From Gordius sp. MW1 (taxonomy: Eukaryota; Nematomorpha; Gordioida; Gordea; Gordiidae), in the NCBI GenBank assembly GCA_964036665.1, contig OZ038533.1, positions 10,872,413-10,936,412 on the forward strand: a DNA stretch of 64,000 bases, given 5' to 3'. Positions 1 through 12,558 of this stretch are shown one piece after another; positions within the stretch are counted from its first letter, which is position 1; the number at the start of each line of letters is the position of its first letter. The notes under the pieces were generated by a model, which saw only the letters and a list, made by a program, of their open reading frames with translations, had not been told where the DNA came from and ran no database searches. The position numbers and the translations under genes were made by a program.

Positions 1-3000
1 AAAACGACAACTTTCATCGGATGCATACGGTTGAAAGAAAAATATGTGAAAAATTTTGAGGTAAAAATATTTATTTTTTCGATTCTATGTGAAAGAGCAT
101 GAAAAAATATATAAAAGTAAGCCAATTTGAGAATCCTATTCGATTGACTTCCGAAAAGAGGTTTTAAGCTGCGAGAACTATCATTTTGACAAAAGACAAC
201 GTTTTATTGTTGCGATTAGTTTGTTGTATCGCAACGTGAGTGCTTAATTTTTCAAAAATGCACTATGCGATCATGATTTCAAAGTAATAGTTTTCTGATT
301 CTGATAAATTTTTACTTTTTATCATCGAAACCACGTCTGAAAACGACAACTTTCATCGGATGCATACGGTTGAAAGAAAAATATGTGAAAAATTTTGAGG
401 TAAAAATATTTATTTTTTTCGATTTTATGTGAAAGAGCATGAAAAAATATATAAAAGTAAGCCAACTTGAGAATCCTATTATCCTCGATTGACTTCCGAA
501 AAGAGGTTTTAAGCTGTGAGAACTATCATTTTGACAAAAGACAACGTTTTATTGTTGCGATTAGTTTATTGTATCGCAACGTGAGTGCTTAATTTTTCAA
601 AAATGCACTATGCGGTCATGATTTCAAAGTAATAGTTTTCTGATTCTGATAAATTTTTACTTTTTATCATCGAAACCACGTCTGAAAACGACAACTTTCA
701 TCGGATGCATACGGTTGAAAGAAAAATATGTGAAAAATTTTTAGGTAAAAATATTTATTTTTTTCGATTTTATGTGAAAGAGCATGAAAAAATATATAAA
801 AGTAAGCCAATTTGAGAATCCTATTATCCTCGATTGACTTCCGAAAAGAGGTTTTAAGCTGCGAGAACTATCATTTTGACAAAAGACAACGTTTTATTGT
901 TGCTAGTTTGTTGTATCGCAACGTGAGTGCTTAATTTTTGAAAATGGCTCTATGCGATCATGATTTCAAAGTAATAGTTTTCTGATTCTGATAAATTTTT
1001 ACTTTTTATCATCGAAACCACGTCTGAAAACGACAACTTTCATCGGATGCATACGGTTGAAAGAAAAATATGTGAAAAATTTTGAGGTAAAAATATTTAT
1101 TTTTTTCGATTCTATGTGAAAGCATGAAAAAATATATATAAGTAAGCCAATTTGAGAATCCTATTATCCTCGATTGACTTCCGAAAAGAGGTTTTAAGCT
1201 GCGAGAACTATCATTTTGACAAAAGACAACGTTTTATTGTTGCGATTAGTTTGTTGTATCGCAACGTGAGTGCTTAATTTTAGAAAATGCACTATGCGAT
1301 CATGATTTCAAAGTAATAGTTTTCTGATTCTGATAAACTTTTACTTTTTATCATCGAAACCACGTCTGAAAACAACAACTTTCATCGGATGCATACGGTT
1401 GAAAGAAAAATATGTGAAAAATTTTGAGGTAAAAATATTTATTTTTTTCGATTCTATGTGAAAGAGCATGAAAAAATATATAAAAGTAAGCCAATTTGAG
1501 AATCCTATCTCGATTGACTTCCGAAAAGACGTTTTAAGCTGCGAGAACTGTCATTTGACAAAAGACAACGTTTTATTGTTGCGATTAGTTTGTTGTATCG
1601 CAACGTGAGTGCTTAATTTTTAAAAATGGCTCTATGCGATCATGATTTCAAAGTAATAGTTTTCTGATTCTGATAAATTTTTACTTTTTATCACCGAAAC
1701 CAGGTCTGAAAACGACAACTTTCATCGGATGCATACGGTTGAAAGAAAAATATGTGAAAAATTTTGAGGTAAAAATATTTATTTTTTTCGATTCTATGTG
1801 AAAGAGCATGAAAAAATATATAAAAGTAAGCCTATTTGAGAATCCTATTATCCTCGATTGACTTCCGAAAAGACGTTTTAAGCTGCGAGAACTATCATTT
1901 TGACAAAAGACAACGTTTTATAGTTGCGATTAGTTTGTTGTATCGCAACGTGAGTGCTTAATTTTTCAAAAATGCACTATGCGATTGATTTCAAAGTAAT
2001 AGTTTTCTGATTCTGATAAATTTTTACTTGGGATCATAGAAACCACGTCTGAAAACGACAACTTTCATCGGATGCATACGGTTGAAAGAAAAATATGTGA
2101 AAAATTTTGAGGTAAAAATATTTATTTTTTTCGATTCTATGTGAAAGAGCATGAAAAAATATATAAAAGTAAGCCAATTTGAGAATCCTATTATCCTCGA
2201 TTGACTTCCGAAAAGAGGTTTTAAGCTGCGAGAACTATCATTTTGACAAAAGACAACGTTTTATTGTTGCGATTAGTTTGTTGTATCGCAACGTGAGTGC
2301 TTAATTTTTGAAAATGGCTCTATGCGATCATGATTTCAAAGTAATAGTTTTCTGATTCTGATAAATTTTTACTTTTTATCATCGAAACCACGTCTGAAAA
2401 CGACAACTTTCATCGGATGCATACGGTTGAAAGAAAAATATGTGAAAAATTTTGAGGTAAAAATATTTTTTTTTTTCGATTTTATGTGAAAGAGCATAAA
2501 AAAATATATAAAAGTAAGCCAATTTGAGAATCCTATTATCCTCGATTGACTTCCGAAAAGAGTTTTTAAGCTGCGAGAACTATCATTTTGACAAAAGACA
2601 ACGTTTTATTGTTGCGATTAGTTTGTTGTATCGCAACGTGAGTGCTTAATTTTTCAAAAATGCACTATGCGGTCATGATTTCAAAGTAATAGTTTTTTGA
2701 TTCTGATAAATTTTTACTTTTTATCATCGAAACCACGTCTGAAAACGACAACTTTCATCGGATGCATACGGTTGAAAGAAAAATATGTGAAAAATTTTGA
2801 GGTAAAAATATTTATTTTATTCTATTTTATGTGAAAGAGCATGAAAAAATATATAAAAGTAAGCCAATTTGAGAATCCTATTATCCTCGATTGACTTCCG
2901 AAAAGAGGTTTTTAAGCTGCGAGAACTATCATTTTGACAAAAGACAACGTTTTATTGTTGCAATTAGTTTGTTGTATCGCAACGTGAGTGCTTAATTTTT

Positions 3001-3198
3001 CAAAAATGCACTATGCGGTCATGATTTCAAAGTAATAGTTTTCTGATTCTGATAAATTTTTACTTTTTATCATCGAAACCACGTCTGAAAACGACAACTT
3101 TCATCGGATGCATACGGTTGAAAGAAAAATATGTGAAACATTTTGAGGTAAAAATATTTATTTTTTTCGATTCTATGTGAAAGAGCATAAAAAAATAC
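1..3198. repeat. Type-A-dominated monomers, irregular order
   Basis: About nine full monomers plus a partial first one, all basically type A with scattered private changes and small indels. The first copies are 339, 345, 342 and 342 bp long. One copy near 2,028 has the type-B end (TTGGGATCATAG) joined to type-A ATGCAT/TTGAAAG, so it is a hybrid. A two-monomer haplotype marked by GTTGCTAG (901) followed by GTGAAAGCATG (near 1,118) reappears near 3,996/4,207, 5,021/5,237 and 7,348/7,560. I see nothing else here. Confidence 0.85.
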
Positions 3199-4747
3199 AT
3201 AAAAGTAAGCCAATTTGAGAATCCTATTATCCTCGATTGACTTCCGAAAAGACGTTTTAAGCTGCGAGAACTATCATTTTGACAAAAGACAACGTTTTAT
3301 TGTTGCGATTAGTTTGTTGTATCGCAACGTGAGTGCTTAATTTTTGAAAATGGCTCTATGCGATCATGATTTTAAAGTAATAGTTTTCTGATTCTGATAA
3401 ATTTTTACTTTTTATCATCGAAACCACGTCTGAAAACGACAACTTTCATCGGATGCATACGGTTGAAAGAAAAATATGTGAAAAATTTTGAGGTAAAAAT
3501 ATTTATTTTTTTCGATTTTATGTGAAGGAGCATGAAAAAATATATAAAAGTAAGCCAACTTGAGAATCCTATTATCCTCGATTGACTTCCGAAAAGAGGT
3601 TTTAAGCTGCGAGAACTATCATTTTGACAAAAGACAACGTTTTATTGTTGCGATTAGTTTGTTGTATCGCAACGTGAGTGCTTAATTTTTGAAAATGGCT
3701 CAATGCGATTATGATTTCAAAGTAATAGTTTTCAGATTCTGATAAATTTTTACTTGGGATCATAGAAACCACGTCTGAAAACGACAACTTTCATCGGATG
3801 AATACGGTTCAAAGAAAAATATGTGAAAAATTTTGAGGTAAAAATATTTATTTTTTTCAATTCTATGTGAAAGAGCATAAAAAAATATATAAAAGTAAGC
3901 CAATTTGAGAATCCTATTATCCTCGATTGACTTCCGAAAAGAGGTTTTAAGCTGCGAGAACTATCATTTTGACAAAAGACAACGTTTTATTGTTGCTAGT
4001 TTGTTGTATCGCAACGTGAGTGCTTAATTTTTGAAAATGGCTCTATGCGATCATGATTTCAAAGTAATAGTTTTCTGATTCTGATAAATTTTTACTTTTT
4101 ATCATCGAAACCACGTCTGAAAACGACAACTTTCATCAGATGCATACGGTTGAAAGAACAATATGTGAAAAATAAGTAAAAATATTTATTTTTTTCGATT
4201 CTATGTGAAAGCATGAAAAAATATATAAAAGTAAGGTAATTTGAGAATCCTATTATCTTCGATTGACTTCCGAAAAGAGGTTTTAAGCTGCGAGAACTAT
4301 CATTTTGACAAAAGACAACGTTTTATTGTTGCGAGTAGTTTGTTGTATCGCAACGTGAGTGCTTAATTTTTGAAAATGCACTATGCGATCATGATTTCAA
4401 AGTAATAGTTTTCTGATTCTGATAAATTTTTACTTTTTATCATCCAAACCACGTCTGAAAACGACAACTTTCATCGGATGCATACGGTTGAAAGAAAAAT
4501 ATGTGAAAAATTTTGAGGTAAAAATATTTATTTTTTTCGATTCTATGTGAAAGAGCATGAAAAAATATATAAAAGTAAGCCAATTTGAGAATCCTATTAT
4601 CCTCGATTGACTTCCGAAAAGAGGTTTTAAGCTGCGAGAACTATCATTTTGACAAAAGACAACGTTTTATTGTTGCGATTAGTTTGTTGTATCGCAACGT
4701 GAGTGCTTAATTTTTGAAAATGGCTCTATGCGATCATGATTTCAAAG
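3199..4747. repeat. Duplicated block D1, copy 1 (4.5 monomers)
   Basis: This block matches 6,551-8,099 at a constant offset of 3,352 bp. Shared rare markers include GACGTTTT, GATTTTAAAG, GTGAAGGAGC, GGCTCAATGCGATTATG, the GAT-deleted stem, AAGAACAATATG, the short form GTGAAAAATAAGTAAAA, and ATCATCCAAACC. I saw only a few differences: CATCAGA versus CATCGGA near 4,138, and a CG versus TA change near 4,538. It contains one of the two true type-B junctions found in the first 8 kb. The match ends at 4,747/8,099 where GTAATTG meets GAAATAG. Confidence 0.88.
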
Positions 4748-4793
4748 TAATTGTTTTCTGATTCTGATAAATTTTTACTTTTTATCATCGAAA
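4449..4793 (+). repeat. Representative type-A monomer (345 bp)
   Basis: This copy is close to the type-A consensus, numbered from CCACGTCTG. In order it holds: the A-type dyad CTTTCA...TGAAAG around ATGCAT; A/T-tracts (AAAAATTTT, AAAAATATTTATTTTTTT) followed by CGATTC; GTGAAAGAGCATG; TATATAAAAG; the conserved CTCGATTGACTTCCGAAAAGA region; AAGCTGCGAG; the AACGTT palindrome; the dyad GTTGCGAT...ATCGCAAC; GTGAGTGCTTAA; GAAAATGGCTC; the palindrome ATCATGAT; and the A-type end TTTTCTG...TTTTTATCATCG. It has one obvious private change (GTAATTG instead of GTAATAG). The frame start is arbitrary because the repeat is circularly permutable. No function is assigned. Confidence 0.93.
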
Positions 4794-6550
4794 CCACGTC
4801 TGAAAACAACAACTTTCATCGGATGCATACGGTTGAAAGAAAAATATGTGAAAAATTTTGAGGTAAAAATATTTATTTTTTTTGATTTTATGTGAAAGAG
4901 CATGAAAAAATATATAAAAGTAAGCCAATTTGAGAATCCTATTATCCTCGATTGACTTCCGAAAAGAGGTTTTAAGCTGCGAGAACTATCATTTTGACAA
5001 AAGACAACGTTTTATTGTTGCTAGTTTGTTGTATCGCAACGTGAGTGCTTAATTTTTGAAAATGGCTCTATGCGATCATGATTTCAAAGTAATAGTTTTC
5101 TGATTCTGATAAATTTTTACTTTTTATCATCGAAACCACGTCTGAAAACGACAACTTTCATCGGATGCATACGGTTGAAAGAAAAATATGTGAAAAATTT
5201 TGAGGTAAAAATATTTATTTTTTTCGATTCTATGTGAAAGCATGAAAAAATATATAAAAGTAAGCCAATTTGAGAATCCTATTATCCTCGATTGACTTCC
5301 GAAAAGAGGTTTTAAGCTGCGAGAACTATCATTTTGACAAAAGACAACGTTTTATTGTTGCGATTAGTTTGTTGTATCGCAACGTAAGTGCTTAATTTTT
5401 GAAAATTCACTATGCGATCATGATTTCAAAGTAATAGTTTTCTGATTCTGATAAACTTTTACTTTTTATCATCGAAACCACGTCTGAAAACGACAACTTT
5501 CATCGGATGCATACGGTTGAAAGAAAAATATGTGAAAAATTTTGAGGTAAAAATATTTATTTTTTTCGATTCTATGTGAAAGAGCATGAAAAAATATATA
5601 AAAGTAAGCCAATTTGAGAATCCTATTATCCTCGATTGACTTCCGAAAAGAGGTTTTAAGCTGCGAGAACTATCATTTTGACAAAAGACAACGTTTTATT
5701 GTTGCGATTAGTTTGTTGTATCCCAACGTAGGTGCTTAATTTTTGAAAATGGCTCTATGCGATCATGATTTCAAAGTAATAGTTTTCTGATTCTGATAAA
5801 TTTTTACTTTTTATCATCGAAACCACGTCTGAAAACGACAACTTTCATCGGATGCATACGGTTAAAAGAAAAATATGTGAAAAATTTTGAGGTAAAAATA
5901 TTTATTTTTTTTGATTTTATGTGAAAGAGCATAAAAAAATATATAAAAGTAAGCCAATTTGAGAATCCTATTATCCTCGATTGACTTCCGAAAAGAGGTT
6001 TTAAGCTGCGAGAACTATCATTTTGACAAAAGACAACGTTTTATTGTTGCGATTAGTTTGTTGTATCGCAACGTGAGTGCTTAATTTTTCAAAAATGCAC
6101 TATGCGGTCATGATTTCAAAGTAATAGTTTTCTGATTCTGATAAATTTTTACTTTTTATCATCGAAACCACGTCTGAAAACTACAACTTTCATCGGATGC
6201 ATACGGTTGAAAGAAAAATATGTGAAAAATTTTGAGGTAAAAATATTTATTTTTTTCGATTTTATGAAGCTGCGAGAACTATCATTTTGACAAAAGACAA
6301 CGTTTTATTGTTGCGATTAGTTTGTTGTATCGCAACGTAAGTGCTTAATTTTTGAAAATGCACTATGCGATCATGATTTCAAAGTAATAGTTTTCTGATT
6401 CTGATAAACTTTTACTTTTTATCATCGAAACCACGTCTGAAAACGACAACTTTCATCGGATGCATACGGTTGAAAGAAAAATATGTGAAAAATTTTGAGG
6501 TAAAAATATTTATTTTTTTCGATTCTATGTGAAAGAGCATGAAAAAATAT
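4748..6550. repeat. Type-A monomers between the D1 copies
   Basis: Five to six type-A monomers, including one strongly shortened copy (6,168-6,430). The pair near 5,021-5,460 (GTTGCTAG, GTGAAAGCATG, ATAAACTTTT) repeats the haplotype seen near 901-1,340, about 12 monomers away, which points to an older long-range duplication. Otherwise I see only ordinary satellite variation. Confidence 0.8.
6168..6430. repeat. Shortened monomer with an 81-bp internal deletion
   Basis: This monomer is 263 bp. TTTTATG is joined directly to AAGCTGCGAG at about 6,266/6,267, removing the stretch from GTGAAAGAGCATG through the TATA-like motif to AGAGGTTTT. It is the largest monomer deletion I found in the window and occurs once. 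The dyad GTTGCGAT...ATCGCAAC is intact. The loss shifts nucleosome-scale spacing locally. Confidence 0.88.
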
Positions 6551-8099
6551 ATAAAAGTAAGCCAATTTGAGAATCCTATTATCCTCGATTGACTTCCGAA
6601 AAGACGTTTTAAGCTGCGAGAACTATCATTTTGACAAAAGACAACGTTTTATTGTTGCGATTAGTTTGTTGTATCGCAACGTGAGTGCTTAATTTTTGAA
6701 AATGGCTCTATGCGATCATGATTTTAAAGTAATAGTTTTCTGATTCTGATAAATTTTTACTTTTTATCATCGAAACCACGTCTGAAAACGACAACTTTCA
6801 TCGGATGCATACGGTTGAAAGAAAAATATGTGAAAAATTTTGAGGTAAAAATATTTATTTTTTTCGATTTTATGTGAAGGAGCATGAAAAAATATATAAA
6901 AGTAAGCCAACTTGAGAATCCTATTATCCTCGATTGACTTCCGAAAAGAGGTTTTAAGCTGCGAGAACTATCATTTTGACAAAAGACAACGTTTTATTGT
7001 TGCGATTAGTTTGTTGTATCGCAACGTGAGTGCTTAATTTTTGAAAATGGCTCAATGCGATTATGATTTCAAAGTAATAGTTTTCAGATTCTGATAAATT
7101 TTTACTTGGGATCATAGAAACCACGTCTGAAAACGACAACTTTCATCGGATGAATACGGTTCAAAGAAAAATATGTGAAAAATTTTGAGGTAAAAATATT
7201 TATTTTTTTCAATTCTATGTGAAAGAGCATAAAAAAATATATAAAAGTAAGCCAATTTGAGAATCCTATTATCCTCGATTGACTTCCGAAAAGAGGTTTT
7301 AAGCTGCGAGAACTATCATTTTGACAAAAGACAACGTTTTATTGTTGCTAGTTTGTTGTATCGCAACGTGAGTGCTTAATTTTTGAAAATGGCTCTATGC
7401 GATCATGATTTCAAAGTAATAGTTTTCTGATTCTGATAAATTTTTACTTTTTATCATCGAAACCACGTCTGAAAACGACAACTTTCATCGGATGCATACG
7501 GTTGAAAGAACAATATGTGAAAAATAAGTAAAAATATTTATTTTTTTCGATTCTATGTGAAAGCATGAAAAAATATATAAAAGTAAGGTAATTTGAGAAT
7601 CCTATTATCTTCGATTGACTTCCGAAAAGAGGTTTTAAGCTGCGAGAACTATCATTTTGACAAAAGACAACGTTTTATTGTTGCGAGTAGTTTGTTGTAT
7701 CGCAACGTGAGTGCTTAATTTTTGAAAATGCACTATGCGATCATGATTTCAAAGTAATAGTTTTCTGATTCTGATAAATTTTTACTTTTTATCATCCAAA
7801 CCACGTCTGAAAACGACAACTTTCATCGGATGCATACGGTTGAAAGAAAAATATGTGAAAAATTTTGAGGTAAAAATATTTATTTTTTTTAATTCTATGT
7901 GAAAGAGCATGAAAAAATATATAAAAGTAAGCCAATTTGAGAATCCTATTATCCTCGATTGACTTCCGAAAAGAGGTTTTAAGCTGCGAGAACTATCATT
8001 TTGACAAAAGACAACGTTTTATTGTTGCGATTAGTTTGTTGTATCGCAACGTGAGTGCTTAATTTTTGAAAATGGCTCTATGCGATCATGATTTCAAAG
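6551..8099. repeat. Duplicated block D1, copy 2
   Basis: Second copy of the 1,549-bp block at 3,199-4,747, almost identical and in the same orientation. It is followed directly by a different haplotype beginning TTTCAAAGAAATAG, which also occurs near 14,994 and 21,182. The junction at about 8,099 is therefore an exchange breakpoint between two array histories. Confidence 0.88.
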
Positions 8100-8400
8100 A
8101 AATAGTTTTCAGATTCTGATAAATTTTTACTTGGGATCTTAGAAACCACGTCTGAAAACGACAAATTTCATCTGATGAATACGGTTCAAAGAAAAATATG
8201 TGAAAAATTTTGAGGTAAAAATATTTATTTTTTTCTTTTCTATGTGAAAGAGCATGAAAAAATATATAAAAGTAAGCCAATTTGAGAATCCTATTATCCT
8301 CGATTGACTTCCGAAAAGAGGTTTTAAGTGCGAGAACTATCATTTTGACAAAAGACAACGTTTTATTGTTGCGATTAGTTTGTTGTATCGCAACGTGAGT

Positions 8401-10479
8401 TCTTAATTTTAGAAAATGGCTCTATGCGATCATGATTTCAAAGTAATAGTTTTCTGATTCAAATAAATTTTTACTTTTTATCATCGAAATCACGTCTGAA
8501 AACGACAACTTTCATCGGATTCATACGGTTGAAAGAAAAATATGTGAAAAATTTTGAGGTAAAAATATTTATTTTTTTCGATTCTATGTGAAAGAGCATG
8601 AAAAAATATATAAAAGTAAGAGAATTTGAGAATCCTATTATCCTCGATTGACTTCCGAAAAGAGGTTTTAAGCTGCGAGAACTATCATTTTGACAAAAGA
8701 CAACGTTTTATTGTTGCGATTAGTTTGTTGTATCGCAACGTGAGTGCTTAATTTTTGAAAATGGCTCTATGCGATCATGATTTCAAAGTAATAGTTTTCA
8801 GATTCTGATAAATTTTTACTTGTGATCATAGAAACCACGTCTGAAAACGACAACTTTCATCGGATGAATACGGTTCAAAGAAAAACATGTGAAAAATTTT
8901 GAGGTAAAAATATTTATTTTTTTCAATTCTATGTGAAAGAGCATGAAAAAATATATAAAAGTAAGCCATTGAGAATCCTATTATCCTCGATTGACTTCCG
9001 AAAAGAGGTTTTAAGCTGCGAGAACTATCATTTTGACAAAAGACAACGTTTTATTGTTGCGATTAGTTTGTTGTATCGCAACGTGAGTGCTTAATTTTTG
9101 AAAATGGCTCTATGCGATCATGATTTCAAAGTAATAGTTTTCTGATTCTAATAAATTTTTACTTTTTATCATCGAAATCACCTCTGAAAACGACAACTTT
9201 CATCGGATGCATACGGTTGAAAGAAAAATATGTGAAAAATTTTGAGGTAAAAATATTTATTTTTTTTGATTCTATGTGAAAGAGCATGAAAGAATATATA
9301 AAAGTAAGAGAATTTGAGAATCCTATTATCCTCGATTGACTTCCGAAAAGAGGTTTTAAGCTGCGAGAACTATCATTTTGACAAAAGACAACGTTTTATT
9401 GTTGCGATTAGTTTGTTGTATCGCAACGTGAGTGCTTAATTTTTGAAAATGGCTCTATGCGATCATGATTTCAAATTAATAGTTTTCAGATTCTGATAAA
9501 TTTTTACTTGGGATCATAGAAACCACGTCTGAAAACGACAACTTTCATAGGATGAATACGGTTCAAAGAAAAACATGTGAAAAATTAATATGTGAAAAAT
9601 AAGTAAAAATATTTATTTTTTTCGATTCTATGTGAAAGAGCATGAAAGAATATATAAAAGTAAGAGAATTTGAGAATCCTATTATCCTCGATTGACTTCC
9701 GAAAAGAGGTTTTAAGCTGCGAGAACTATCATTTTGACAAAAGACAACGTTTTATTGTTGCGATTAGTTTGTTGTATCGCAACGTGAGTGCTTAATTTTT
9801 GAAAATGGCTCTATGCGATCATGATTTCAAATTAATAGTTTTCAGATTCTGATAAATTTTTACTTGGGATCATAGAAACCACGTCTGAAAACGACAACTT
9901 TCATAGGATGAATACGGTTCAAAGAAAAACATGTGAAAAATTTTGAGGTAAAAATATTTATTTTTCTTAATTCTATGTGAAAGAGCCTGAAAAAATATAT
10001 AAAAGTAAGCCAATTTGAGAATCCTATTATCCTCGATTGACTTCCGAAAAGAGGTTTTAAGCTGCGAGAACTATAATTTTGACAAAAGACAACGTTTTAT
10101 TGTTGCGATTAGTTTGTTGTATCGCAACGTGAGTGCTTAATTTTTCAAAAATGCACTATGCGATCATGATTTAAAAGTAATAGTTTTCTGATTCTGATAA
10201 ATTTTTACTTTTTATCATCGAAACCACGTCTGAAAACGACAACTTTAATCAGATGCATACGGTTGAAAGAAAAATATGTGAAAAATTTTGAGGTAAAAAT
10301 ATTTATTTTTTTCGATTCTATGTGAAAGAGCATAAAAAAATATATAAAAGTAAGCCAATTTGAGAATCCTATTATCCTCGATTGACTTACGAAAAGAGGT
10401 TTTAAGCTGCGAAAACTATCATTTTGACAAAAGACAACGTTTTATTGTTGCGATTAGTTTGTTGTATCGCAACGTGAGT
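8401..10479. repeat. 2,079-bp six-monomer tandem duplication, copy 1
   Basis: Six monomers that are repeated immediately downstream at an offset of 2,079 bp; identity can be followed from about 8,334. Ordered markers are GAGTTCTTAATTTTAG (8,396), TTGTGATCATAG, AAGCCATTGAG, ATCACCTCTG, the hybrid GTGAAAAATTAATATGTG (9,577), TTTTTCTTAATTC with GAGCCTG (9,983), TTTAATCAGATG and CTTACGAAAAG. Types A and B alternate here. Several B copies carry AAACATGTG instead of AAATATGTG. Confidence 0.92.
9577..9610. repeat. Intra-monomer recombination junction (repeated near 11,656)
   Basis: A type-B run AAACATGTGAAAAATT is followed directly by AATATGTGAAAAATAAGTAAAAA, a form otherwise seen near 4,170 and 7,520. 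The segment around ATGTGAAAAAT is thus present twice in tandem within one monomer. This looks like an out-of-register crossover at the ATGTGAAAAAT homology. The junction was then copied with the 2,079-bp block. The copy near 16,480 lacks it and has one monomer fewer. Confidence 0.75.
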
Positions 10480-12558
10480 TCTTAATTTTAGAAAATGGCT
10501 CTATGCGATCATGATTTCAAAGTAATAGTTTTCTGATTCAAATAAATTTTTACTTTTTATCATCGAAATCACGTCTGAAAACGACAACTTTCATCGGATT
10601 CATACGGTTGAAAGAAAAATATGTGAAAAATTTTGAGGTAAAAATATTTATTTTTTTCGATTCTATGTGAAAGAGCATGAAAAAATATATAAAAGTAAGA
10701 GAATTTGAGAATCCTATTATCCTCGATTGACTTCCGAAAAGAGGTTTTAAGCTGCGAGAACTATCATTTTGACAAAAGACAACGTTTTATTGTTGCGATT
10801 AGTTTGTTGTATCGCAACGTGAGTGCTTAATTTTTGAAAATGGCTCTATGCGATCATGATTTCAAAGTAATAGTTTTCAGATTCTGATAAATTTTTACTT
10901 GTGATCATAGAAACCACGTCTGAAAACGACAACTTTCATCGGATGAATACGGTTCAAAGAAAAACATGTGAAAAATTTTGAGGTAAAAATATTTATTTTT
11001 TTCAATTCTATGTGAAAGAGCATGAAAAAATATATAAAAGTAAGCCATTGAGAATCCTATTATCCTCGATTGACTTCCGAAAAGAGGTTTTAAGCTGCGA
11101 GAACTATCATTTTGACAAAAGACAACGTTTTATTGTTGCGATTAGTTTGTTGTATCGCAACGTGAGTGCTTAATTTTTGAAAATGGCTCTATGCGATCAT
11201 GATTTCAAAGTAATAGTTTTCTGATTCTAATAAATTTTTACTTTTTATCATCGAAATCACCTCTGAAAACGACAACTTTCATCGGATGCATACGGTTGAA
11301 AGAAAAATATGTGAAAAATTTTGAGGTAAAAATATTTATTTTTTTTGATTCTATGTGAAAGAGCATGAAAGAATATATAAAAGTAAGAGAATTTGAGAAT
11401 CCTATTATCCTCGATTGACTTCCGAAAAGAGGTTTTAAGCTGCGAGAACTATCATTTTGACAAAAGACAACGTTTTATTGTTGCGATTAGTTTGTTGTAT
11501 CGCAACGTGAGTGCTTAATTTTTGAAAATGGCTCTATGCGATCATGATTTCAAATTAATAGTTTTCAGATTCTGATAAATTTTTACTTGGGATCATAGAA
11601 ACCACGTCTGAAAACGACAACTTTCATAGGATGAATACGGTTCAAAGAAAAACATGTGGAAAATTAATATGTGAAAAATAAGTAAAAATATTTATTTTTT
11701 TCGATTCTATGTGAAAGAGCATGAAAGAATATATAAAAGTAAGAGAATTTGAGAATCCTATTATCCTCGATTGACTTCCGAAAAGAGGTTTTAAGCTGCG
11801 AGAACTATCATTTTGACAAAAGACAACGTTTTATTGTTGCGATTAGTTTGTTGTATCGCAACGTGAGTGCTTAATTTTTGAAAATGGCTCTATGCGATCA
11901 TGATTTCAAATTAATAGTTTTCAGATTCTGATAAATTTTTACTTGGGATCATAGAAACCACGTCTGAAAACGACAACTTTCATAGGATGAATACGGTTCA
12001 AAGAAAAACATGTGAAAAATTTTGAGGTAAAAATATTTATTTTTCTTAATTCTATGTGAAAGAGCCTGAAAAAATATATAAAAGTAAGCCAATTTGAGAA
12101 TCCTATTATCCTCGATTGACTTCCGAAAAGAGGTTTTAAGCTGCGAGAACTATAATTTTGACAAAAGACAACGTTTTATTGTTGCGATTAGTTTGTTGTA
12201 TCGCAACGTGAGTGCTTAATTTTTCAAAAATGCACTATGCGATCATGATTTAAAAGTAATAGTTTTCTGATTCTGATAAATTTTTACTTTTTATCATCGA
12301 AACCACGTCTGAAAACGACAACTTTAATCAGATGCATACGGTTGAAAGAAAAATATGTGAAAAATTTTGAGGTAAAAATATTTATTTTTTTCGATTCTAT
12401 GTGAAAGAGCATAAAAAAATATATAAAAGTAAGCCAATTTGAGAATCCTATTATCCTCGATTGACTTACGAAAAGAGGTTTTAAGCTGCGAAAACTATCA
12501 TTTTGACAAAAGACAACGTTTTATTGTTGCGATTAGTTTGTTGTATCGCAACGTGAGT
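10480..12558. repeat. 2,079-bp six-monomer tandem duplication, copy 2
   Basis: All ordered markers of copy 1 recur in the same order. I noticed a single substitution (GTGGAAAATTAAT near 11,658 against GTGAAAAATTAAT), so the duplication is recent or recently homogenised. The identity ends where copy 1 continues with GAGTTCTTAATTTTAG but this copy continues with GAGTGCTTAATTTTTAAAATGG. Partial five-monomer versions of the same haplotype start near 15,309 and 21,497. Confidence 0.92.

Noticed and set aside
3602..3787. Minus-strand 61-codon frames (also 6,954, 58,777 and 59,123)
   Set aside because: Substitutions that remove a stop in the ATGGCTC region open the frame; the neighbouring monomers with the same sequence are closed.
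4600..4640. CENP-B-box-like match in CTCGATTGACTTCCGA
   Set aside because: It shares only some of the core bases (CG spacing and the central A) and lacks the TTCG and CGGG cores, so it does not meet the motif.
8086..8358. Minus-strand open frame of 90 codons, identical at 14,994 and 21,182
   Set aside because: It lies wholly inside the satellite, spans parts of two monomers, is low-complexity and Phe/Tyr/Lys-rich as expected from AT-rich DNA, and exists only where small indels remove stops. Identity between copies comes from DNA duplication.
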